Part shown: one piece after another, positions 1-8,035 of the stretch
Layout: each line of letters starts with the position of its first letter
Numbering within the stretch: the first letter of the stretch is position 1
Assembly: GCA_964512995.1 (NCBI GenBank)
Contig: CAZELM010000034.1
Coordinates: 1 to 49,784, forward strand
Direction of reading: 5' to 3'
DNA: 49,784 nucleotides
From: CAZELM01 sp964512995
Lineage (GTDB): Bacteria; CSSED10-310
Program-made: the position numbers and the translations under genes
The notes under the pieces: generated by a model
Told to the model about the DNA's origin: nothing
Database searches by the model: none
What the model saw: the letters and a program-made list of their open reading frames with translations, nothing else

Positions 1-113
1 TTGCCTTCCGTGTCCAACAGTCGGCCCTGATAATTGATCTGCAAGGGAATCGCAGCGAACACCGCTATCGGTATGAACAGAAATGCCCAGCTTATGACAA
101 TCTTTTGTCTCAT
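1..113 (-). CDS. Secreted surface protein, N-terminal fragment (paralogue of the genes at 510 and 6253)
   Basis: Only the first 37 codons are present; the gene runs off the left edge. The minus-strand ATG at 113-111 is preceded by AGGAG with a 6-nt spacer. The translation starts with a clear signal peptide (MRQKIVISWAF, then a hydrophobic core ending in VFA) followed by AIPLQINYQGRLLDTEG. This matches the starts of the mature regions of the proteins at 510 (IPQQLNYQGHLLNGEG) and 6253 (IPMEINYQGRIQDAEG), so it is a third member of the same family. It is divergently oriented to the gene at 510. Whether it also has a collagen-like tract cannot be seen here. Confidence 0.8.
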   Translation of the reverse strand, partial: MRQKIVISWAFLFIPIAVFAAIPLQINYQGRLLDTEG

Positions 114-138
114 ATCGTTCTCCTATGACTTTTATTAT

Positions 139-166
139 GTGATCAAATGTTTTCATCGTGATCAAA
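139..166. promoter_or_regulatory. Pair of GTGATCAAA direct repeats upstream of the partial surface gene
   Basis: GTGATCAAA occurs at 139-147 and again at 158-166, a spacing of 19 bp (about two helical turns), 26-53 bp upstream of the minus-strand start at 113. Another GTGATCAAG lies at 3154-3162 upstream of the PKD gene. This could be an operator, but the genome is rich in GATC words and the same 9-mer also occurs inside fumC (near 28180), so the assignment is tentative. Confidence 0.25.
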
Positions 167-352
167 CGCACGATTCGATATCAATAGTAGTATATCAAAA
201 CCGATCTGCTAACCCAAACAGGAATATATTTTAATCAAAAACAAAGATCAGAAAACGCATTTCGAAGAATCACAGCGATGACATATCAGCTTGACTCAAT
301 CAGCAAAACCAAATGACAAGGATAACCCGTTTTTTTCAGCATTCTTTTAGAT

Positions 353-381
353 TTTACAGTCTGATATTCGATAATTATACT
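353..381 (+). promoter_or_regulatory. Sigma70-type promoter for the collagen-like gene at 510
   Basis: TTTACA (353-358) and TATACT (376-381) are separated by exactly 17 bp. Transcription would start near 388, giving a leader of about 120 nt before the ATG at 510. It is the best hexamer pair found by eye in the 114-509 intergenic region, which otherwise shows no convincing gene. Confidence 0.5.
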
Positions 382-509
382 CATACATGAGTTATTGTAA
401 TTCAAGCTTGGTTCCTTCAACGGAACGCGTGCAATATTGCTTTGAATCAATACTGAAAACAGATACATAGATACAATGAAGTATCTCACTTACAATAAGG
501 AGAAGATCG

Positions 510-2211
510 ATGAGCACAAGATTATCAATCCTAATGCTGCTGCTTATATCAGCATGCACAATCACTTCTGCTGAAATTCCTCAGCAGTTGAATTATCAAG
601 GGCATCTTTTGAATGGTGAGGGATCACCTTTGACAGGTACCTTTGATTTTACTTTTTCTATTTACGATGGGGAAACCGGAGGGAACCTGCTTTGGGATGA
701 GTACCAAACGGGCATCGATGTAAACAATGGCTATTTTTCGGTGATTCTGGGAGCAGTGAATCCTGTGAACATCAGCTTTGATGCCAATTACTGGCTCGAA
801 ATATCAGTCGGCATCGAGACATTGTTACCTCGACAGGCACTGGCCACAGTCGGTCAATCCCAGAATGCCCGAGATGTGTATGATCAGAGCATCCACCCAC
901 GGGACATCAGTATTATGGGATACGGTGAAATCATCAATCAAACGGGAGAGTGGGTTGGACCTTCAACTGGTCTGGTGGGACCAACCGGCCCCCAAGGTGT
1001 TCCCGGAACGACAGGACCTCAAGGATCTCGGGGTACAACAGGACCAACGGGTCCGCAAGGTGTGCCTGGACCAACCGGCCCCCAAGGCGACACATTCTGG
1101 ACTCAAACAGCCGATGATATCTACTATAATGTCGGATCCGTGGGAATCGGACTGGCAACTCCCGGCAATGGTTTCAATTCACGATTCGATGTAGCCGGGA
1201 GTTCTTCATTCCGAACCGATTTCTCGGATTTATACAAAGGGTTGATTGTGGATGACACCGGAACCAGCCACCGAATCTATACGGATGCACTCAGTGGAAC
1301 CCCATATAACCTCATTCTCGGAACCTATCCCAACGGACACACCAAACAACNNNNNNNNNNNNNNNNNNNNNNNNNNNNNNNNNNNNNNNNNNNNNNNNNN
1401 NNNNNNNNNNNNNNNNNNNNNNNNNNNNNNNNNNNNNNNNNNNNNNNNNNTGGATACGATCGGAACCAGTCACCGGATCTATACGGATTCACTCAGCGGA
1501 ACCCCATATAACCTCATTCTCGGAACCTATCCCAACGGACACACCAAACAACTGGTTCTCCGGCAATCCACCGGCGCTGTCGGCATCAATACTGCTTCTC
1601 CAGGGGATGGATTCAATACCATGTTCGATGTTTCCGGTTCCTGTTCACTCCGCACGAATACAGCAGATACCTACAAGGGATTATTGATGGATACGATCGG
1701 AACCAGTCACCGGATCTATACGGATTCACTCAGCGGAACCCCTTATGACCTCATTCTCGGAACCTATCCGAATGGACATTCCAATCAGATTTTTCTGAAA
1801 CAGTCTACAGGCAATGTCGGTATCGGAACAAATAATCCGGGAACGTATAAACTGTACGTAAGCGGAGCTGCATATGCTACAGGAGGTTGGGCTGGTTCAG
1901 ATTATCGATGGAAAAAGAATATTGAACCGATCCAGGATACCCTTGACAGACTGACACTGTTGCAGGGCGTCACATTCAACTGGCGAGCGGATGAATTCCC
2001 GGACCATGGCTTTACCGATGAAAAGCAGATCGGATTGATCGCTCAGGATGTCGAAAAAATCATTCCCGAACTGGTTCGAACAGATGAGGACGGATTTAAA
2101 GCGGTCTCCTATGAAAAACTGACGGTCGTTCTTCTGGAAGCCATCAAAGAATTAAAAGAGATTGTTGAAAAACAGCAAGCTGAAATCGACCTTTTGAAAG
2201 CAGATCAATGA
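510..2211 (+). CDS. Secreted collagen-like fibre protein with C-terminal S74 autoprocessing chaperone (interrupted by an assembly gap)
   Basis: ATG at 510 follows AAGGAG. The product has a signal peptide (cleavage likely after TSA; an ISAC lipobox at Cys16 is an alternative). An N-terminal beta module shared with two paralogues follows (about residues 20-125), then a collagen-like tract around residues 151-194 (GPTGPQGVPG units). Next come long repeats of the VGIG...P...GTSHRIYTD...LILGTYPNGHT type. The C-terminal domain is an S74 intramolecular chaperone, recognisable from SDYRWKKNI (the Ser and the Lys five residues later match the self-cleavage dyad), GLIAQDVEKIIPE and a coiled-coil end. 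S74 domains trimerise fibres and then cut themselves off, as in phage tail spikes. The 100-N gap at 1351-1450 makes the two halves appear in different frames; repeat arithmetic shows this is a gap-length artefact, not a real frameshift. A cell-surface or extracellular fibre is inferred. Confidence 0.85.
1140..1815 (+). repeat. 237-bp (79-codon) in-frame tandem repeats
   Basis: Units begin at 1140 and 1579, with a partial unit at 1816; the last two are exactly 237 bp apart. Another unit starts inside the N-gap. They encode about 79 residues each: a VGI(G/N)...P-G-x-GFN segment, an FDV.GS segment, and a GTSHRIYTD...GTPYNLILGTYPNGHTKQ segment that is nearly identical between copies. Copy number can change without breaking the frame. 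Confidence 0.85.
1351..1450. other. Assembly gap (100 N) inside the 237-bp repeat
   Basis: Exactly 100 unknown bases, a placeholder length. The same repeat word (ACCAAACAAC) ends at 1350 before the gap and at 1552 in the next copy, where 135 bp separate it from the following TGGATACGAT. The true gap is therefore predicted to be 135 bp, or 135 plus a multiple of 237, and this restores the reading frame. Confidence 0.9.
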
Positions 2212-2342
2212 CATTTCAAATGGCGTATCCCAGATCAATCAGATCGGATGCACGCTATAGTCAATGATCCGACTGGTCGGGAACATCACGATGAGCCGCT
2301 CCCCTGGATCATTGTATTGTCACACCTGATGAAATCAATTTT

Positions 2343-2371
2343 GGAAGCGGCGCTCTGCCGCTTCCGGTTTT
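2343..2371 (+). terminator. Rho-independent terminator-like hairpin
   Basis: GGAAGCGGC (2343-2351), loop GCTCT, GCCGCTTCC (2357-2365), then GGTTTTA. It is a perfect 9-bp GC-rich stem about 130 bp after the stop of the S74 fibre gene. The T-run is short, so efficiency is uncertain. Confidence 0.6.
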
Positions 2372-2418
2372 ACCTGCCTCAGGCAATGATCTCAGATATC
2401 ATCTGCCGACCTACCGCC

Positions 2419-2733
2419 GACATTTACCAAACCAACACGGTCATCTACCAAACCACCACGCTCATCTACCAAACCACCACGCTCATCTGCCAAACCACCG
2501 CGCTCATTTACCAAACCACCGCGCTCATCTACCAAACCACCACGCTCATCTACCAAACCACCACGCTCATCTACCAAACCACCGCGCTCATTTACCAAAC
2601 CACTGCGCTCATCTACCAAACCACCACGCTCATCTACCAAACCACCGCACTCATCTACCAAACCACCACGCTCATTTACCAAACCACCGCGCTCATCTAC
2701 CAAACCACCGCAGCTATTTACCAACCTGCTGTG
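2419..2733. repeat. 21-bp minisatellite, 15 copies
   Basis: Fifteen consecutive 21-bp units of consensus CTCATCTACCAAACCACCACG (given here as CTCATCTACC plus AAACCACCACG). Units differ at a few fixed positions (C/T in ATC/ATT, A/G in ACG/GCG). Because 21 is a multiple of 3, both strands stay open: the plus strand would read IYQTTTL heptads and the minus strand RGGLVDE heptads. Neither ORF has a ribosome-binding site, and the plus ORF runs through the terminator hairpin at 2343. I call it non-coding, or a decayed repeat-protein gene at most. Confidence 0.85.
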
Positions 2734-3111
2734 GTTATTAGCCCAATTACCGCTGTTGATTGACACTCATCAAGGGAAATCGAAAGATCGCCAAACAGCA
2801 GTAACTCAAACGAATCAAAATAAAGGTTCTTCCAGAAGAATCGCCATGGCTTTCACAGTCTTTGCTGCATTCCAAACAGCTCTGAACACGAGTGGTGACA
2901 CCATTTTATTGGAGTTACCTTCCCATCAGCTATGCGTCAATGTGCTCTTCAAAAAGCATCACTGCGAACGAAGCGAGCCAATCTGTCTCGACTCCATGAA
3001 TTCTTACCCAATATCATCTCCTGAGAAATGATCCCGTCACAATACCATTTCAACCTATTCCAATTCAGGATCCCGTCTGAATCAAATCGGTGAGCTATTG
3101 CTTCCTGCAAT
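2734..3111. other. Intergenic stretch without a supported gene
   Basis: No ORF here has a start signal or recognisable protein. At 2957-2985 there is a 29-bp segment with TGCGAACGAAGCGAGCCAAT that resembles the TTGCGAGCGAAGCGAAGCAAT core of palindromic REP-like elements scattered in many bacterial genomes. Only one degenerate copy is seen, so this is a weak resemblance. Confidence 0.3.
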
Positions 3112-3140
3112 TTGATTTCCAATCTAAATTCGATTATTTT
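3112..3140 (+). promoter_or_regulatory. Candidate sigma70 promoter for the PKD gene
   Basis: TTGATT (3112-3117) and TATTTT (3135-3140) with a 17-bp spacer, about 118 bp upstream of the GTG start at 3259. GATCAAG occurs twice in a row just downstream (3148-3162), with the second copy inside GTGATCAAG, which could be a binding site. Confidence 0.35.
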
Positions 3141-3258
3141 TTATATAGATCAAGTGATCAAGAGGGATTTGTCAAAGATAGTGAGTTGTTGGTTCATCGA
3201 AATTCTGTAAGCCTTATCATGATGGGATAAGCGGAAAGAATTCAGAAATGGAGGTTGC

Positions 3259-5883
3259 GTGAAAGTATTAAACATTTTTCTATTCACTCTGTCATTATGT
3301 ATGGGAGTAATGACGTCGGGTCAGATGACTCAGGCTGATGAAACAGACATTCAGGGATATTTCAGTGACGAGGAGATGGCGGCTGCACAGGAACTTTGGG
3401 AAATCGGGCAGGTGTCTGAATATGATCATCCGCCGGAAGCTCCAGAAGTCAAGCCATCCGGCTCCGGATACCGGTCTCAACCCCCGACCGCCAGTGCGGG
3501 AGGTCCTTATTATAGTCATCTTGACGTCCCGGTCGTTTTCGATGGTACAGGATCGTCCGATGATGTGGGTATTGTCTCATATGTCTGGGATTTCGGAGAC
3601 GGCACGACCGGCACTGGTTCCAATCCGATTCATACATACACAACCGCTCCTGAACCGTATCAACAGAGTATTTCACGCACAGTTACACTGACCGTCCAGG
3701 ACGGAGATGGTCAGACGGCAGTGTCTTATACTGTCGTTTCCTTGAACACCGAGCCATTGGCAATTTGTGTACCATGGCAGTTTCAAGGATTGACCGAGGT
3801 TCCGCACTCCGTATGGTATCAGAATATCACCAATGGAACGCAGACCAATGCTGTGCGATTAAAAGGCGTTGCCAAGGGCATCTATACACCATTAACTTAT
3901 ACATGGGATTTTGGTGATGGAACATCGGCTGGTCCCTATACCGTTTCCAACAAATATATCATCGAAGCAACACATACCTACTCTGATGTCTCGGCTGGCC
4001 AGCCGATCATCGCCACATTGACCATTACGGATGCACTGGGACACAGTTCGAGTGATCATTATTACCTGATCGTTGAACCCAAGACACTCGATGTGGAAGC
4101 CAACATCGCGATTGATGAAGGACTTTGGTTTATCCACAAACAGCAGAACAAAGCAACCGGTTCATGGGTTTACAACTATGGAGCTCGGGATAATGATTCT
4201 TTTGAAAATCAGTACCGGGATACGCGATGGGAAGTCGATTATTCATCGGCAACGGCATCCTCGCTTCATGCATTCGAGATTCATGGACATAAAGAAACCG
4301 GAGATATGCGGCAGAATCCATATTCCGAGACTGTATTACTCGGATTACGCTTCCTGTTCACCCAGATAACCGCAGCGGCAATATCCTCACAAACGGCAGG
4401 TGATCCGGATACGAATGGCAATGGACTGGGAATACAAGTAAGTTTTGACCGCCCTCCATACCCAGGCGGTGCGGTCATCGATGCGATTGCCGCTTCCGGA
4501 ACTCCGGATGCGATCGTCCAGACCGGTGCTGCCAATATTCGGGATCGAACGTATCGGGATATCGTGATAGACATGTGTGACATGTACGCATATGGTCAAG
4601 CGGAATCCGGCGGATATCGTGGAGGATGGCGATATGGATGGAACGGAGACTCGGACAACTCCGTATGTCAATGGGCTGCGATCGGAATGTCGGCTGCCGA
4701 AGATTTCTTTGGTGTCACCATTCCTGATTTCGTAAGAACAGAAAATATCATCTGGCTGAACTATAGCTACAATACCACCTATGGAACATTTGGGTATGAT
4801 TCATCAGCAGCCGGTGGACATGGCTGGTATAACACGACCGCATCAGCCATGGTCCAGTTGGCTTTCGATCAACTGACTACCGACGATCCAAAATGGATTG
4901 GCTCGGAGAATTATTTTGCCAATAATTGGGCGAGCTTTACATCCAGCAACCAGACCTATGCGTTTTATGCATTTGCCAAAGCCATGCGGCTGGCTTACCC
5001 CAATCCAGTCGTTACCCTTCGCGCCACAGGCAAGGATTGGTATAATGATCCGGTTGATGGTTTAAAACGAAAACTGGTTGATTTTCAGGGCACCAATGGT
5101 TCCTGGGGAGTTGGAAACTGGCCCTATGCCGGAAGCGCACTGACAACACCCTGGTGTGTCATCATTTTGACGTCAACCCTGTTTACGGTTCCTCCCGTTG
5201 CGGTGATCTCCTTCACAAATTCGCCGGCGAATGAAGTATATTGGGAACCGGTCACGGAATTGTGCCTTTCTGCAGAGGAGTCTTACCACCTGGATTCAAA
5301 TCGGCAGATAGTCAGTTACGAATGGGATTTTAACGGAGACGGGAATTTCGATGATTGTACGGGTATCGATTGCTGTTATTCCTGGGAGGAATTTGGCGAT
5401 TATAATGTCGGACTTCGCGTCACGGATGACAATCTGCCACCTCAATCGGATACGACCTACTGCATGGTTCATATCGTTCCCCCCCCTCACGCTCCCATCG
5501 CTATCATCGACGGACCTTATGTCGGTACTGCAGGCATCCCGCTTTTGATCGATGCAAGCAGTTCCTTCGATCTCGATCCGGGAGATTATATCACCGAATT
5601 CTGGTGGGATCTGGATGGTGCTCCGTATGGATTCGACACCCTTCGTGGAGGACCCGAACTGGCAACGATCAATCACGTTTTTTCGACACCCGGCATTTAT
5701 CGGATCGGAGTTCGTGTATGGGATAATGGTGTATTCAATGATGGCGTTAAAATGCAGGATGATTCCTACTCGACCGTCGAAATCCTGGCACCAATTCCTG
5801 CTATCGGGAATTTCGGGATCGCTCTATTACTCAGTATTTTCGGAGTTGTGTTCTATTCCAAACACCGACACCAACGAAGGTAG
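3259..5883 (+). CDS. Secreted PKD-domain / alpha-toroid protein with C-terminal sorting-like tail
   Basis: GTG start at 3259 after GGAGG (3250-3254). 874 residues. An N-terminal signal peptide is followed by PKD domain 1 (about residues 74-160, VWDFGDGTT) and PKD 2 (about 170-275, TWDFGDGTS). A region of about 360 residues (282-645) comes next, with repeated GxGW/GSWG motifs and Trp/Tyr-rich helices that resemble the alpha/alpha toroid of prenyltransferases and terpene cyclases. PKD 3 (about 648-740, EWDFNGDGNFDD) and PKD 4 (about 745-840, WWDLDG) follow. The protein ends in IPAIGNFGIALLLSIF, one membrane segment and KHRHQRR. This end resembles IPTL-CTERM/PEP-CTERM-type sorting tails (short Pro motif, hydrophobic helix, basic end). 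A surface-exposed adhesive or binding role is inferred; no catalytic DxDD motif for a cyclase was seen. It lies between the collagen-like paralogues. Confidence 0.85.
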   Translation: MKVLNIFLFTLSLCMGVMTSGQMTQADETDIQGYFSDEEMAAAQELWEIGQVSEYDHPPEAPEVKPSGSGYRSQPPTASAGGPYYSHLDVPVVFDGTGSSDDVGIVSYVWDFGDGTTGTGSNPIHTYTTAPEPYQQSISRTVTLTVQDGDGQTAVSYTVVSLNTEPLAICVPWQFQGLTEVPHSVWYQNITNGTQTNAVRLKGVAKGIYTPLTYTWDFGDGTSAGPYTVSNKYIIEATHTYSDVSAGQPIIATLTITDALGHSSSDHYYLIVEPKTLDVEANIAIDEGLWFIHKQQNKATGSWVYNYGARDNDSFENQYRDTRWEVDYSSATASSLHAFEIHGHKETGDMRQNPYSETVLLGLRFLFTQITAAAISSQTAGDPDTNGNGLGIQVSFDRPPYPGGAVIDAIAASGTPDAIVQTGAANIRDRTYRDIVIDMCDMYAYGQAESGGYRGGWRYGWNGDSDNSVCQWAAIGMSAAEDFFGVTIPDFVRTENIIWLNYSYNTTYGTFGYDSSAAGGHGWYNTTASAMVQLAFDQLTTDDPKWIGSENYFANNWASFTSSNQTYAFYAFAKAMRLAYPNPVVTLRATGKDWYNDPVDGLKRKLVDFQGTNGSWGVGNWPYAGSALTTPWCVIILTSTLFTVPPVAVISFTNSPANEVYWEPVTELCLSAEESYHLDSNRQIVSYEWDFNGDGNFDDCTGIDCCYSWEEFGDYNVGLRVTDDNLPPQSDTTYCMVHIVPPPHAPIAIIDGPYVGTAGIPLLIDASSSFDLDPGDYITEFWWDLDGAPYGFDTLRGGPELATINHVFSTPGIYRIGVRVWDNGVFNDGVKMQDDSYSTVEILAPIPAIGNFGIALLLSIFGVVFYSKHRHQRR

Positions 5884-5931
5884 TTTCATTAACTGACCAA
5901 CTTGAAAAATGTGCCTATATGAGTATGCTCC

Positions 5932-5959
5932 AGGTGCGGGTTCATCCCCGCACCTTTCT
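5932..5959 (+). terminator. Terminator-like hairpin after the PKD gene
   Basis: AGGTGCGGG (5932-5940), loop TTCATC, CCCGCACCT (5947-5955), then TTCT. A perfect 9-bp GC-rich stem 49 bp after the stop codon; the T-run is short. Confidence 0.6.
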
Positions 5960-6002
5960 GATAGTAACGTCACTCTTTTCCAGAAAGGAGAAATATTGAT
6001 CT

Positions 6003-6185
6003 ATGGAAAACCTGGAAGCCCGTATTCTGGAATGTATGAAACAAGCTGGAAAACCGATGAAACCGGGAGAAATCGCAACAGTGTTAGGAATCGACAGTGA
6101 TGAAATCTCCAAGGTGATAAAAAAACTGAAAGATGAAGAGAAAATCATTTCTCCGAAACGTTGTTTCTACAGCTTACCCGAATGA
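6003..6185 (+). CDS. Small winged-helix DNA-binding protein
   Basis: 60 residues, ATG at 6003, with AAAGGAG at 5984-5990 upstream. The sequence is a bare winged helix-turn-helix: ARILECMKQAG (helix 1), KPMKPGEIATVLGI (helix 2), DSDEISKVIKKLKDEEKI (recognition helix), then the ISPKRCFYSLPE wing. It resembles MarR/ArsR-type minimal regulators found as single-domain proteins. It sits between the PKD gene terminator and the collagen-like gene at 6253, only 67 bp upstream of the latter and on the same strand, so co-transcription with, and control of, the surface locus is an inference. No effector domain is present. Confidence 0.75.
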   Translation: MENLEARILECMKQAGKPMKPGEIATVLGIDSDEISKVIKKLKDEEKIISPKRCFYSLPE

Positions 6186-6252
6186 TGGTATGCAGTATTC
6201 ATCATCAAACGGGATCAGAAACGCATTTTTCAGTACACGAAAGGGACGCCAA

Positions 6253-7811
6253 ATGAAAAACTGGATTTTCAATGTGTCAGCTATCGGGCTACTTATCTTT
6301 TCGACGACCGTCATTGCGGCAATTCCTATGGAAATCAATTATCAGGGCCGGATTCAGGATGCAGAAGGAAATGCATTGACAGGAACGTTTAACTTTCAAT
6401 TCGCGATATGGAATGATGAAATGTTTGGGACATCATTGTGGAGCGAAAATCAGGACGGCATCGATGTAACGGATGGTATTTTCAATGTGAATCTTGGAGA
6501 AACCAATCCGATTGATCTCCCGTTTGATGGAACACTGTGGCTCGAGATCACGATCGAAGGCGAGACAATGGTACCGAGACAACAACTGACCAGCATTGGT
6601 CAGGCGATCAATGCCAGGGATGTCTACCATCATGATATCCATCCTCGCAGCATCACCATACCTGCATTCGGAGAAGTGATCGATCCATCCGGACAATGGG
6701 TCGGTGATCCAACCGGCCTGGTCGGTCCCATCGGACCAACCGGACCCCAAGGCGCTCAAGGTATTCAGGGACCCATCGGACCAACCGGACCCCAAGGCGC
6801 TCAGGGCATTCAGGGACCCATCGGACCAACCGGACCCCAAGGCGCTCAAGGTATTCAGGGACCCATCGGACNNNNNNNNNNNNNNNNNNNNNNNNNNNNN
6901 NNNNNNNNNNNNNNNNNNNNNNNNNNNNNNNNNNNNNNNNNNNNNNNNNNNNNNNNNNNNNNNNNNNNNNNGGACCCATCGGGCCAACCGGACCCCAGGG
7001 TGCTCAGGGCATTCAGGGACCCATCGGGCCAACCGGACCCCAGGGTGCTCAGGGCATTCAAGGACCCATCGGGCCAACCGGACCCCAGGGTGCTCAGGGC
7101 ATTCAGGGACCCATCGGGCCAACCGGACCCCAGGGTGCTCAGGGCATTCAGGGACCCATCGGGCCTCAAGGTGTGCAAGGTGTTCAGGGTTCTACCGGAC
7201 CAGCCGGACCGATCGCCGGGACAAACAAACAGTTTGTTTACAACAACAATGGCACGGCGGCCGGAGCCAATATGTATTATGATAATACCACGGGAAATGT
7301 AGGGATCGGCACAGCGGCACCCGCGACCGCCAACAAACTCGAAGTTGCCGGTCAGATCAAAGCCACCAGTCTGATTGCCGACAACAACCTGATTCTGTCA
7401 CTCTTTACAACACCATTGTTAAAAGAATTCTCATGGACTGGCACGCAGGGATTTGAAGTGACACTCCCCACGGGAATCGATACCACGATGAAGGCCATTC
7501 TGGCGGATGTATTCCTCACCGCCAGTTCCGGAGATCATCAAAATGTCGTATTAGGCGTTGATGGAACGGCTCAGAAAAATTGGGTGGAAACACGCGGGCA
7601 GCAACCGTCAACCCAATTTGGATCAAATGCCCGGCAAAGTGTGATATTGACCTATCCCGGAGAAGTAGATGGCTTCAGCTCCAATTATGGACTCTGGTAT
7701 TGCAGTCAGGTGATCCCCTTGAAAACCAATGCACGGATCAATTTCCAGAATTACGGAAACTCCGGCTCCAATGGATGGGTTTACATGGTGATCAGAGGGT
7801 ATTTCAAATGA
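6253..7811 (+). CDS. Secreted collagen-like protein (interrupted by an assembly gap)
   Basis: ATG at 6253 after AAAGGGA. The signal peptide (MKNWIFNVSAIG, hydrophobic, ending VIA) precedes the same N-terminal module as the gene at 510: INYQGRIQDAEG, TDGIFNVNLGE, PRQQLTSIGQAINARDVY, then HPRSITIPAFGEVI and a VGDPTGLVG linker. A long collagen-like tract of 15-residue units (GPIGPTGPQGAQGIQ) follows, broken by 100 N at 6872-6971. After the tract come NKQFVYNNNGTAAGANMYYD, a VGIGTAAP fibre motif and a predicted beta-rich C-terminal domain ending in VYMVIRGYFK. There is no S74 chaperone, unlike the paralogue at 510. The frame change across the N-run is explained by gap length. Product and trimeric-fibre role are inferred from the collagen-like repeats. 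Confidence 0.85.
6724..7167 (+). repeat. 45-bp collagen-like tandem repeats
   Basis: Each unit encodes GPIGPTGPQGAQGIQ. Copies before the gap use GGACCAACC and CCAAGGCGCT, while copies after it use GGGCCAACC and CCAGGGTGCT, so two sequence subtypes meet within the gap. Units inside a subtype are nearly identical, which suggests recent expansion or homogenisation. Confidence 0.9.
6872..6971. other. Assembly gap (100 N) inside the collagen-like repeat
   Basis: Repeat units start at 6859 before the gap and 6972 after it, 113 bp apart, which is not a multiple of 45. The true gap must be 32 plus a multiple of 45 bp (for example 77 or 122), which also restores the reading frame. Confidence 0.9.
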
Positions 7812-7883
7812 CAGATACCGGGCGTCAATGGTCACGAATAAAAAACGATCACGCCTGAAAGCATATAACGCCACGGATGATAT

Positions 7884-7917
7884 AAGGGTTTTGGGATGGT
7901 TCCCGAAGCCCTTTTTT
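7884..7917 (+). terminator. Rho-independent terminator
   Basis: AAGGGTTTTGGGA (7884-7896) pairs with TCCCGAAGCCCTT (7901-7913) with two G-U pairs, followed by TTTT. It lies 73 bp after the stop of the collagen-like gene. Confidence 0.75.
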
Positions 7918-7923
7918 GGATTA

Positions 7924-7952
7924 TTGACGAAATTATCGGCATCGACTAGGAT
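7924..7952 (+). promoter_or_regulatory. Sigma70-type promoter for the DHH gene
   Basis: TTGACG (7924-7929) and TAGGAT (7947-7952) with a 17-bp spacer, directly after the terminator. Transcription would start near 7959. The -35 hexamer is identical to that at 9071. Confidence 0.5.
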
Positions 7953-8035
7953 TTTACATCAGAGATCGCGATTCCGATCTGATCCACCGACCACTCGGCG
8001 CCATTACATGTGCTGATACCCAGAAGGAGACCATT

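Noticed and set aside
286..489. 67-residue minus-strand ORF upstream of the fibre gene
   Set aside because: It overlaps the best promoter for the gene at 510 and lies in an AT-rich leader; no SD or domain.
1351..1511. Apparent frameshift in the first fibre gene
   Set aside because: Explained by the 100-N placeholder length; repeat phase restores the frame.
2248..2763. Plus-strand ORF through the 21-bp repeats
   Set aside because: It runs through the terminator hairpin at 2343, has no SD and its heptads are only a consequence of a 21-bp unit.
2392..2766. Minus-strand ORF of RGGLVDE heptads
   Set aside because: GTG start without SD, no recognisable domain, and the same repeat is open on the other strand.
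2957..2985. REP-like palindrome
   Set aside because: Only one degenerate copy, no true palindrome and no second copy nearby.
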